The notes under the pieces are model-generated. The model worked only from the letters and a program-made list of their open reading frames with translations, ran no database searches and was not told the DNA's origin. A stretch of DNA of 12,708 bases from Candidatus Zixiibacteriota bacterium (GTDB lineage Bacteria; Zixibacteria; MSB-5A5; GN15; PGXB01): assembly GCA_020345705.1 (NCBI GenBank), contig CP070766.1:1361840-1374547 (forward strand), in the 5' to 3' direction. The translations under genes and the position numbers were made by a program. This document shows positions 6,601 to 12,708 of the stretch, in pieces (the first letter of the stretch is position 1; each line of letters opens with the position of its first letter).

Positions 6601-7064
6601 ACGATATCCGGCATCAGTTCAATTGCGGTATCCAGCTGGTTATTCCGGAGACCATGAAACCCAGGCTGTTCGGGATCAGGATTCCGAGCGGCTGGACCTT
6701 CGGTGTCCAGGGCAAATTGCAGACCGGCAAGCCGTTTACTCCGGATAAATCGTATCCGAATATGTCGGTTGAGGAAGGCGTTCAGACGATCGATGAAAAC
6801 TCCCTGCGGATGCCGTCCATTCTGAATTTCGACATTCGCTTTGAGAAATATTTCAAGATGGTCAGTCTCAACTGGAGATTCATTCTCTGGATTGACAATG
6901 TTCTGAACAACCGGAACGCTGCCGGCGTCTATACAGCGACCGGGCGTGCCGATACCAGCCAGAACGCATCAGGGGTCATTACCGGCGGCAGCGACTATGA
7001 CCGAGACCCGTTCAACTGGCAGTACGGCCGCCAGATCAAGGTAGGTTTGCAGGTAAGCTTATAA
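3693..7064 (+). CDS. TonB-dependent receptor with carboxypeptidase-regulatory-like N-domain and calcium-loop repeats
   Basis: A 1123-residue outer-membrane protein. Residues 1-27 are a signal peptide ending in VFA. Residues 29-110 form a CarboxypepD_reg-like beta-sandwich (GKIKGVVVDKESGEPIPGAS, GAMTDPDGKYLI). Residues 130-245 form the plug (DQLLKQTAGVVTT, IIIRGGRVGEVAYIVDGV, FDPEYGNALSGIIKI). The rest is the beta-barrel with many aromatic strands, for example LNWRFILWIDNVLNNRNA near 1059-1076. Such receptors import large or scarce substrates across the outer membrane using TonB energy; the substrate here is unknown. Residues about 453-662 carry six DxNxNGxxD-type loops, probably in an extracellular loop. 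The ATG at 3693 is chosen over an upstream ATG at 3627 because AAGGAGGA lies 7-8 bases before it and the signal peptide starts there. The C-terminus is VGLQVSL, without the usual terminal aromatic residue. It is first in a three-gene operon; the PorV-like gene follows after 44 bases. Confidence 0.9.
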   Translation: MLGMPRKALLFIAFLIGLLVISTIVFAGTTGKIKGVVVDKESGEPIPGASVMILGTNQGAMTDPDGKYLITLVPPGTYVLKITSVSYSPMEVEQVQVKTDFSAEQNVEMEKGTIDLDKVIRVVGTKDILDIRQTSTEHIISKDEITTMPVQNVDQLLKQTAGVVTTNEGEIIIRGGRVGEVAYIVDGVTIGDPLGGYGPMNLGLSLTSGSIQEISIIKDGFDPEYGNALSGIIKITTQTGSAENTNATLEYITDDFGNSTLNEYSRNSDRLAFTLSGPDPILRSRILPALGLNFLEDREVTYFFYAEMNKSGTAWNYDKYSTPVAQKNYDKFNLFGISIPERQSDDYSINANILAKPMSNLKTILSYKSSVIRYTYFDWQYRYTPNTAEARETKWQSYSLELTHQLSKNMHYYVKGSYYNREVWSRPGDPDNPGKGLDPDEFPPYSTFERYDDLNDNGVYDAPEPLVNLFPDTTLYGRDMSGPQYTFGNYPYYFDNQAGLPQQADFRFNSGSHGQYTEGEPFVDLNGNGQWDRGDYLYDTNGNGKYDYDRRDVVDEHEPEPYEDGDVSLGEPFTDVNGNGLYNAGIDVFIMSAGADNQDLDRNSRYTYPAYHYQLQNPPPWDNWVPGIPYIDRNGNGLYDLPNQQYDPGEKFIDVNGNGKYDYGGSSNFLNVGTYEDETVWHFHSYEHYTVETRVYRQLGNHEIKTGVELKKEYLVKQDIRSLEQPYTGRPDGGPYPSVGELRDFYNYEPLSGSFYIRDNLEYGSMIASLGFRYDYFIQTSGLEEVAKNDDLGSGIIYGDRTRLSPRIGFSYPISDKAKIHFNYGHFYQLPSYTYMYDRNTTAAAANDVVGNYNLDYEKTIQYSFGVKYAMSEDYSIDVSGYFKDEFDKINSALVRLGGGALRIQQYQNRDYGRSRGFEVNVEKRGGRLINGTINYTYAFAYGKQSQARTDYFSEFYLNRESLSEKPLDDDIRHQFNCGIQLVIPETMKPRLFGIRIPSGWTFGVQGKLQTGKPFTPDKSYPNMSVEEGVQTIDENSLRMPSILNFDIRFEKYFKMVSLNWRFILWIDNVLNNRNAAGVYTATGRADTSQNASGVITGGSDYDRDPFNWQYGRQIKVGLQVSL
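5049..5678 (+). repeat. Six calcium-loop-like DxNxNGxxD coding repeats in the receptor
   Basis: Six copies of a 9-residue motif occur: DLNDNGVYD, DLNGNGQWD, DTNGNGKYD, DVNGNGLYN, DRNGNGLYD and DVNGNGKYD. They begin at 5049, 5262, 5307, 5415, 5586 and 5652. Several are preceded by GE-x-F, as in GEPFVD, GEPFTD and GEKFID. The spacing of acidic and Asn residues matches the calcium loops of EF-hand, dockerin and thrombospondin type-3 repeats. At DNA level, 5312-5337 and 5657-5682 are 26-base near-identical copies with one mismatch, 345 bases (115 codons) apart, suggesting fairly recent duplication. Calcium binding is inferred from the motif. Confidence 0.75.
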
Positions 7065-7108
7065 GAAAGGCAATAATTAATAACTATACACGTTGGGAGA
7101 TGGTGCGG

Positions 7109-8062
7109 ATGACATTAAATAAATATTTGATTTGTCTGGCGGGCGTGGTGGTGCTTCTGATGCCGTCGCTGGTGTTTTCACAGGCGAAGGTCGGCACGAC
7201 CGGAGTAAATTTCCTCGAGCTGGGCGTTTCGGCTCGTGCCATGGGCATGGCGGAGGCTTTCGTTGCCAGCGCAACCGATGCCTCGGCCGTTTACTATAAC
7301 CCCGCCGGTCTGACCTATGTGTATGGCCGACAGGCCATGTTCACCCACATTGATATGCCGGCCGGTATCAATTATGAGTTCTTCGGTCTGGCATATCCGA
7401 CCGAGTGGGTCGGCGGTGTGGTCGGCGTCGGCATTTATGCTCTTAATACCGGCGATATCCTCCGGACGGATTATTACTATCCCTTTGGAGTCGACCAGGC
7501 CGGAAATGAGCAGTATTTCTCGGCTGGCGATCTCGCCATAGGACTGAGCTATGGACGCTTCCTGACTGATAAATTCTCGCTCGGGCTGACGGTTAAATAC
7601 ATTCAGGAGAATCTTGAGACGGAGAAGGCGATCGGATGGGGTGCCGATGTCGGGACCTGCTACAACTCCGGGTACCGAAACTTCAAAATCGGTATGGTCA
7701 TCTCCAACTTCGGTCCGGATATGAAGTTTCTTGAGAAGGAATTCCCGTTGCCGATTAATTTCAGGTTTGGCGGTTCGATTGACATGCTTGAATCCGAGAA
7801 TCATCTGGTGATGGTCGCTGCCGAAGGCAGCCACCCGTCGGACAACCTCGAAAAATACAATGTCGGACTTGAATACTGGTTTCAGGACAGGTTCAGCCTG
7901 CGGGTGGGCGAACGATTCAATTATGATTCTGATGGTTTCACCGCGGGCGGTGGTTTGCTTCTTCCCATCGGCGAGGATGTTGACCTATCAGTAGACTATG
8001 CATATCAGGATTTCGGATTTCTTGAGCAGGTACACCGGTTTTCAATTGCATTGGCGTTTTGA
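7109..8062 (+). CDS. PorV/PorQ-family outer-membrane barrel protein
   Basis: A 317-residue protein with a signal peptide (1-24, ending LVFS before QAKVG). It then has the hallmark N-terminal segment of the PorV/PorQ (UPF0164) family: GVNFLELGVSARAMGMAEAF (about 33-52) followed by ASAVYYNPAGLT (58-69). The remainder is regular beta-strand pattern (GVVGVGIYALNTGDI, DLAIGLSYGRFL, FSLGLTVKYIQ, NFKIGMVISNFG) and it ends in FSIALAF, whose terminal Phe suits BAM-mediated barrel insertion. PorV in Bacteroidota shuttles type IX secretion cargo at the outer membrane, and relatives resemble FadL-type barrels; whether this copy does either is unknown. The ATG at 7109 has GGGAG nine bases before it; the ATG at 7100 would sit directly on that site. 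It lies 44 bases after the receptor gene and 35 before the lipoprotein gene, so co-transcription is likely. Confidence 0.85.
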   Translation: MTLNKYLICLAGVVVLLMPSLVFSQAKVGTTGVNFLELGVSARAMGMAEAFVASATDASAVYYNPAGLTYVYGRQAMFTHIDMPAGINYEFFGLAYPTEWVGGVVGVGIYALNTGDILRTDYYYPFGVDQAGNEQYFSAGDLAIGLSYGRFLTDKFSLGLTVKYIQENLETEKAIGWGADVGTCYNSGYRNFKIGMVISNFGPDMKFLEKEFPLPINFRFGGSIDMLESENHLVMVAAEGSHPSDNLEKYNVGLEYWFQDRFSLRVGERFNYDSDGFTAGGGLLLPIGEDVDLSVDYAYQDFGFLEQVHRFSIALAF

Positions 8063-8097
8063 TATGCAGCAAGGACTTTGAAAGGAATGGAGGACGT

Positions 8098-10428
8098 ATG
8101 AAGCGGGATTTAGGTATACTTACCGCGTTTATGATAGGAATAATGCTGATAGGCGGTTGTGGTCCGGCTGACATTGAAGGTCCGGAGCGTACCAATATGC
8201 CTCCGGTGGTCGATTTTGTCAACATCCCGGTTGAAGAGGCAAAATTCTCGGCCGATACGACTTTATACTGGTATGGTACCGATGTCGATGGATTCATCAC
8301 TCATTTCAGGTACGCCGTTATTGAAGCCGATACAGTCGGTGATCCGGTTCTGTTTATCGAAACCACTCCGGACACTGAATATCCCTGGGTTGTTCTTGAG
8401 GTCGAGTTGAATAATCCCCAGACCAACCATAAGGTCAAGATGTCCGCCGACGTAAGCGACCCGGTTAGGAAATATGTCGCATCTTACGTATTTCTTCAGG
8501 CGATCGACAACCTTGGGGCAAAATCGGCCATAGTCTACAGGATGTTCTATAAGAACAATCATTTTCCGAACACTCTGATATCGCTGCAGAACCTGACCGA
8601 CCCCTATGTCAATACAATCTCAATGACGGGGATTCTTGAAGGCGTGACGATTTCTTGGAACGGTGAGGATCCCATCGATTATCCTCGCAATCCGCCGCCT
8701 TTCCAGTTCCAGTGGAAATTCTGGGGACCTTTTGACAGCCTGACCTCGGTGGCTCTTGATTCTGTCTGTGTCGGCTCGGTTTTTGTGGATAACTACGGCG
8801 ATCGATATTACGATTGCGAAGATTACCCGGCCAATATAGTGATTGACACAACCATTATCGAAATTACACCGGACTCGAGTGATACAATAATAAACATTGA
8901 TACTACCTTTGTGCCGGTATGTTCTCTTTCCCGGGGCAATCCTTACGGTGATTGGCATGAGTTCCTTTATCTTGATTCGATTGCCAACCACCCCGAATTC
9001 GATCGGCTGGTTGAGCAATCAGAGGATCAGATAACCGGCGGTCCCTGGGTCTATGACCAGAATTCTTCAATCTATGATGTTTACAGAAATGTGATCGTCG
9101 ATACAACCTCGATGTATTACTTCCTCTTCTGGTGTCAGTCGCGGGATGATTCCAAGGTTCCTGACCCGACTCCGGCTTTCGGCTGGGTGGCCGTCATCGA
9201 ACCGAAATTCGAGCGGGACGTTATTGTCATTGACGCCTGCAACTATAAGAAGGTGCAGTACGGCTTCTGGAACTGGCCCGTTTATCCGACTTCGCCGTTC
9301 CCCCGTGACATAGAACCGACCGTGAAAGAATTCATAGCCGAATCCGTCAGGGGATGGGGGGCCGATTTCGATACGGATAACATTCTGCCGAATGATACGT
9401 TCTACCTCCCTAATGGTGGCATCGAAGATATCATCCCGTATTACACCAACAAAGCCACTCAGGACTATTATCCGATCATCAAGCTGAAGCGTGACGTCCT
9501 TTCCGGAAAAGGGATCGCCTCGGTTAATCTGCGGGACATTTTGAAGCATAAGATAATAATTCTTGTGAAAGATAACACCGGCGGTGAGCTTGTCATGAAT
9601 AGCCCCGAGCTGCTGGCCGTCATGGATGGTATCGACGTCGGGATGAGCTGCTGGTCATTTGTTCGCAGTCCGTTCCAGGGCGCCTATTATACTCCGTATC
9701 CGACGTTTCCGGAGGTCCCGGAGGAGTACCAGGCCCACTTCGGCGTTCTCAGAATGAGGCATACCGGATGGCAGGGGAATATCAACGATACGCTGAGACC
9801 CGGGACACGCATAGATGATTTCATCGGGGCCGGCGTTCTAAGCGAATACCAGGATGATTTCCCGGATCTGCCCACCGATTGCGCTCGTCTTGAAAGCGAA
9901 TACTACTGGCAGCCGGGGTCAGGCTTCTGGTCCTTCCCGTTCAGGTGCTGGCAGGACGGCTCGTATATGTTCTATCGCTGGTGGGATGAACCGGACAAGG
10001 CGGCACTGTACGGCGATATCAACTGCGCCTATCCGGAGGTCGGATATGTCGAGAAGCATCCTCTTGCCGGTGCGATATACCTTTATCAGTCGTATTATGG
10101 AGATCAGCCTCCAGTTCTGTATCCGTGGTGCGCAACCTTGGCGGGTCATTTTGAAAAATACGAAGGAGCTGTCGTAGGAATCAGATATGATACGGATGTG
10201 TTCCGGACGGCGCATTTCTCATTTTCGCTTCAGCCTATAGTCTCCGATTCGTCGCAGAAGGCATTTAATTCCATGATGGATTGGCTGTCCGAACAACCAT
10301 TCATTCAGACCGGCAAGCTGGCTTCGCATCGACCGGTAAAGACCAACAAGGAACACTTGAGGAATATCAGCCGGAATCTGCATGAGCTTAAGAAGCAGGG
10401 CTTGCTGCGCGGTTGTGACGGAGAATGA
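8098..10428 (+). CDS. Large outer-membrane-type lipoprotein of unknown function
   Basis: A 776-residue protein whose first 21 residues end in the lipobox IGGC (Cys21). This predicts lipidation, and the following Gly is compatible with outer-membrane sorting. About residues 34-150 look like an Ig/fibronectin-type sandwich (PPVVDFVNIP, LYWYGTDVDGFITHFRYAV). Residues about 155-365 are a second beta-rich part rich in Asp/Thr. From about 374 (RDVIVIDACNYK) the pattern changes to an alpha/beta domain with KHKIIILVKD (484-493) and a late VVGIRYDTDVF...FSFSLQPI...AFNSMMDWL segment. This resembles glutamine-amidotransferase/ThuA-like folds seen in large FCB proteins, a tentative comparison without visible catalytic residues. 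About fifteen cysteines are spread through the mature protein. The ATG at 8098 has GGAGG upstream; an in-frame TTG at 8059 is rejected. It is last in the operon and is followed by a strong terminator. It is not recognisably SusD. Confidence 0.75.
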   Translation: MKRDLGILTAFMIGIMLIGGCGPADIEGPERTNMPPVVDFVNIPVEEAKFSADTTLYWYGTDVDGFITHFRYAVIEADTVGDPVLFIETTPDTEYPWVVLEVELNNPQTNHKVKMSADVSDPVRKYVASYVFLQAIDNLGAKSAIVYRMFYKNNHFPNTLISLQNLTDPYVNTISMTGILEGVTISWNGEDPIDYPRNPPPFQFQWKFWGPFDSLTSVALDSVCVGSVFVDNYGDRYYDCEDYPANIVIDTTIIEITPDSSDTIINIDTTFVPVCSLSRGNPYGDWHEFLYLDSIANHPEFDRLVEQSEDQITGGPWVYDQNSSIYDVYRNVIVDTTSMYYFLFWCQSRDDSKVPDPTPAFGWVAVIEPKFERDVIVIDACNYKKVQYGFWNWPVYPTSPFPRDIEPTVKEFIAESVRGWGADFDTDNILPNDTFYLPNGGIEDIIPYYTNKATQDYYPIIKLKRDVLSGKGIASVNLRDILKHKIIILVKDNTGGELVMNSPELLAVMDGIDVGMSCWSFVRSPFQGAYYTPYPTFPEVPEEYQAHFGVLRMRHTGWQGNINDTLRPGTRIDDFIGAGVLSEYQDDFPDLPTDCARLESEYYWQPGSGFWSFPFRCWQDGSYMFYRWWDEPDKAALYGDINCAYPEVGYVEKHPLAGAIYLYQSYYGDQPPVLYPWCATLAGHFEKYEGAVVGIRYDTDVFRTAHFSFSLQPIVSDSSQKAFNSMMDWLSEQPFIQTGKLASHRPVKTNKEHLRNISRNLHELKKQGLLRGCDGE

Positions 10429-10449
10429 AGAACGATTCGATCACAATAT

Positions 10450-10486
10450 GGCCGGAAATCCTCTCGGGTTTCCGGCCCTTTTATTT
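10450..10486 (+). terminator. Intrinsic terminator of the receptor operon
   Basis: A perfect 9-bp stem GGCCGGAAA/TTTCCGGCC (10450-10458 with 10469-10477, loop of 10) is followed by CTTTTATTTC. It starts 21 bases after the lipoprotein stop. Its T tract overlaps the stop codon of the convergent glycosyltransferase gene. On the minus strand the stem is followed by TATTGTGATC, without a T run, so it works mainly in the plus direction. Confidence 0.9.
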
Positions 10487-12685
10487 CATTCTTTCCAGCA
10501 CCCTTTTGAGCAGCTGATTATCCGGGAATCTCGATTTTGCCGCCAGCGCCAGCTGGGAAGCCTCGGCGTTCCGGCCGGACAAGAGGTAGGCGTTGAGAAG
10601 ATTGACATAGGCTTCTACCAGACCGGAATCCAGCGAAATCGCAAGGTTACTCATCTTTATGGACAGATCCAGTTTGCCCTGCAGCCCGTAGATATATCCC
10701 AGCTGATAGGCCGCGGTGGCTCTGATTCCGCTGAGCTGGTCCGCGGCGGCCCGCGCGTACGAAAAGGCGCTGCCGTCGGTTTCAATGGGAACCCTGTCGC
10801 TTTCAAGGGCCGCCGTCAGGTGTCCGATGGCGCTGTCATGCATTTTCCATTCGGTGAAGATCAGCGCGGCGTCGAGGTGAATCCTGGAAGCATCACTCAG
10901 CGCCCTCAAAGCCTCTCTCAGCCTTTTTTCGAAGGCGGCCGTGTCATTGAGAGCGGCGTAAACCCTCAGCGAGACCAGATACGGTTCGGCGAGGTAAGGC
11001 TTCAACGAAATTGCCTCATCGGCCATGCTGAGGGAGCTTTGATTTTGTCCAGTCAGATAGTACAGGGAGGCCAGGTTGCCGAGTGCTTTAGGATTGGCCG
11101 GAAAGATTTCCAGCTCCCTCTGAAAACAGTCCTCGGCCGAATCGACCAGGCCCTTCTTCAGATAAGCAACGCCGAGATTGAGGTTCGACTCCGGATAACG
11201 CGGATCGCTCTCCAACGTCAGCCGGTATAGCCTTATTGCCTCGTCAAATTCCTCATGATATAGATAGTAATTGGCCTGATTGAAATAGCCGCCCGCGATG
11301 CTGTCTTTCCTGACATTATAGAAATTGGTCCGGGAGAAAATGAAACCGGCGATTCCCAAAAGGGCCGCCGCAATCAGCACTGTGGAAAACCGGCGGCGCG
11401 CGCCGTTCGATATGATATATCCAAGCCCGTGCGACGCAAGGACAATGATGAATGGTATCACCGGCAGACGGAAGCGGGCATTTATGAAAAAGAATGCTAT
11501 GATCAGAAAGTAAAGCAGAATGAGCAGCACAACAAAAGCTTTCTTTCGGTCGAGCTCCCTCTGACCGATAAGAGCCGCCAGCGAAACCACGGCCAGCGCG
11601 AAGATGATACTGAAGGCGATTGGCATCGGCCTGAGCATGACAAAGCCTCGTGAGAAATGCATCAGATTACGATTGTTAGAGACTTCAAATCCGTTCGCGC
11701 AAAAATAGAGCTTCTTGAGATACAACTTCACGAAATCCGTCTTGTTGGAAACGATCCATTTCAATCCCTTCTTGAACCAGTAATTTGAGTTCTGAGAGGG
11801 GCTCAGCTCGCGTCCTGTTTCAGTCTCAGCCAGATATTTTATATCCTGGATTTCCCAGCTTCGACCAAGCGGCTGCGGCATCGCCGCCGACAGGCCGTCA
11901 GCCTCAGCGTTATTACCTATAAAGAAGTTTATTCCGCCCGATGACGAGACCAGCACAAAATCGTCGGCCACCAGGGCATTCCTGAGCGTCACCGGGGCTA
12001 TCATCAGTATCATACCGGCCAGCAGAATGAGGCCTCGCAATATGCTTCTTTGCCCGCGTCCTCTCAGAACGAATACCCAGATGATATATAACGGCACCAG
12101 CGCCAGAATAACCGGCCTGGTAATCGCGGCCAGTCCCAGCACCAACCCGGTGATGAAGTACCATCGGTGCCGGTTCTTTTCACTCGACACGAAAAGGAGC
12201 AGAACCGAAAGCTCGACCAACATGGTGAAAAAATTGTCAACGAGAAGCTCGCTTTCGAAATAGACGGCGATTGGATAAAGAGCATGAATAAGCGTGGCTG
12301 CCAACGCCGTTCTTCTGGAGAAAAGCCTTCCGGCCAGACAGAAGGTGAGATACACTGAAATCAATCCGACGACGTGCCCGAACAACCGGGCCGCCAGTAG
12401 AGAGTGTCCGACCAGGGCGTACAATCCTCCCAGGACATAGACGTAAAGAGGCGCCCGGAAGAAGACGTCGCCGCCGAGGATATTTCCCGAGGCAATCGAG
12501 GCCGCCCAACGGTCGTGAAAGAGGGAATCAACCAGGAGCTGGTCCCATTGAGGATCGGAGTAATAGCTCAGAAGGAAAGCCAGCCTGATGACGGCCCCGA
12601 CGGCGATGATAGCGGCAATCGGATACTTTCCCAATAATACCGGAAGTCTGTTCATCTTGTGGAAGATAATCAAGCCGGGCGGCAT
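10481..12685 (-). CDS. GT39/ArnT-like membrane glycosyltransferase with C-terminal TPR repeats
   Basis: A protein of 734 residues from the ATG at 12685. The first 455 residues are polytopic, with about 10-12 hydrophobic helices. The large first loop after helix 1 holds DPQWDQLLVDSLFHDRWA and then FFRAPLYVYVLGGLYALVG, matching the acidic catalytic loop and 'rxPlYp' segment of the GT39/GT83 (PMT, ArnT) superfamily. INARFRLPVIPF near residue 401-412 is the late helix-loop signature of the same group. Such enzymes move a sugar from a polyprenyl-phosphate carrier to protein or lipid on the outer face of the inner membrane; donor and acceptor are unknown. Residues about 465-734 are helical TPR units (for example DEAIRLYRLTLESDPRYPES and DSAEDCFQRELEIFPANP), about six or seven, probably periplasmic. 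The start is uncertain: GTG 12694, ATG 12685 and ATG 12655 are in frame with no clear Shine-Dalgarno, and an in-frame stop directly precedes 12694. It converges on the receptor operon. Confidence 0.85.
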   Translation of the reverse strand: MPPGLIIFHKMNRLPVLLGKYPIAAIIAVGAVIRLAFLLSYYSDPQWDQLLVDSLFHDRWAASIASGNILGGDVFFRAPLYVYVLGGLYALVGHSLLAARLFGHVVGLISVYLTFCLAGRLFSRRTALAATLIHALYPIAVYFESELLVDNFFTMLVELSVLLLFVSSEKNRHRWYFITGLVLGLAAITRPVILALVPLYIIWVFVLRGRGQRSILRGLILLAGMILMIAPVTLRNALVADDFVLVSSSGGINFFIGNNAEADGLSAAMPQPLGRSWEIQDIKYLAETETGRELSPSQNSNYWFKKGLKWIVSNKTDFVKLYLKKLYFCANGFEVSNNRNLMHFSRGFVMLRPMPIAFSIIFALAVVSLAALIGQRELDRKKAFVVLLILLYFLIIAFFFINARFRLPVIPFIIVLASHGLGYIISNGARRRFSTVLIAAALLGIAGFIFSRTNFYNVRKDSIAGGYFNQANYYLYHEEFDEAIRLYRLTLESDPRYPESNLNLGVAYLKKGLVDSAEDCFQRELEIFPANPKALGNLASLYYLTGQNQSSLSMADEAISLKPYLAEPYLVSLRVYAALNDTAAFEKRLREALRALSDASRIHLDAALIFTEWKMHDSAIGHLTAALESDRVPIETDGSAFSYARAAADQLSGIRATAAYQLGYIYGLQGKLDLSIKMSNLAISLDSGLVEAYVNLLNAYLLSGRNAEASQLALAAKSRFPDNQLLKRVLERMK

Positions 12686-12708
12686 CAGCAACACTCAGAT
12701 TGTACTGC

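Noticed and set aside
8059..8097. TTG start overlapping the PorV-like stop, for the lipoprotein
   Set aside because: The ATG at 8098 has GGAGG upstream and begins a standard lipoprotein signal; the extension would spoil it.
10382..11230. 282-codon plus-strand open frame
   Set aside because: It is fully antisense to the well-supported TPR part of the glycosyltransferase, overlaps the operon terminator, and its translation shows no fold-like pattern or signal. It is a shadow of the opposite-strand codon bias.

Overview
The window looks like ordinary chromosomal DNA from a Gram-negative bacterium with an outer membrane. I infer the FCB side of the tree (Bacteroidota, Zixibacteria or Marinimicrobia-like). 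The grounds are a TonB-dependent receptor with an N-terminal carboxypeptidase-regulatory-like domain, a PorV/PorQ-type protein directly behind it, and a very large lipoprotein without an obvious textbook family. The phylum is inference; no rRNA or universal marker lies here. I see no mobile element, phage gene or CRISPR array.

Left part (1-3401). A TAXI-type substrate-binding protein runs off the left edge on the minus strand. A tRNA-Arg(ACG) with a good sigma70-type promoter follows on the plus strand. Next, on the minus strand, come a small outer-membrane beta-barrel protein with its own terminator and, upstream of it, a potassium channel of the one-pore, RCK/TrkA type. A LipM-like octanoyl/lipoyl transferase is divergent from the channel and has its own promoter.

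Central part (3481-10477). A clear three-gene plus-strand operon: promoter, long leader, TonB-dependent receptor (1123 aa), PorV/PorQ-like barrel (317 aa), outer-membrane-type lipoprotein (776 aa), then a strong intrinsic terminator. All three products are predicted to be exported to the cell envelope, and the receptor carries six calcium-loop-like repeats inside its barrel domain. The layout resembles a receptor plus surface-lipoprotein pair (in the spirit of SusC/SusD) with a PorV-like partner, but the lipoprotein does not look like SusD. This is the best candidate for an undescribed system here.

Right part (10481-12685). A convergent minus-strand gene encodes a polytopic GT39/ArnT-like glycosyltransferase fused to a C-terminal TPR domain.

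The most notable non-coding signal is the 105-base region between the channel and the small barrel gene. It contains a hairpin whose loop is a perfect 10-base complement of the barrel gene's ribosome-binding region, an arrangement that could regulate translation.
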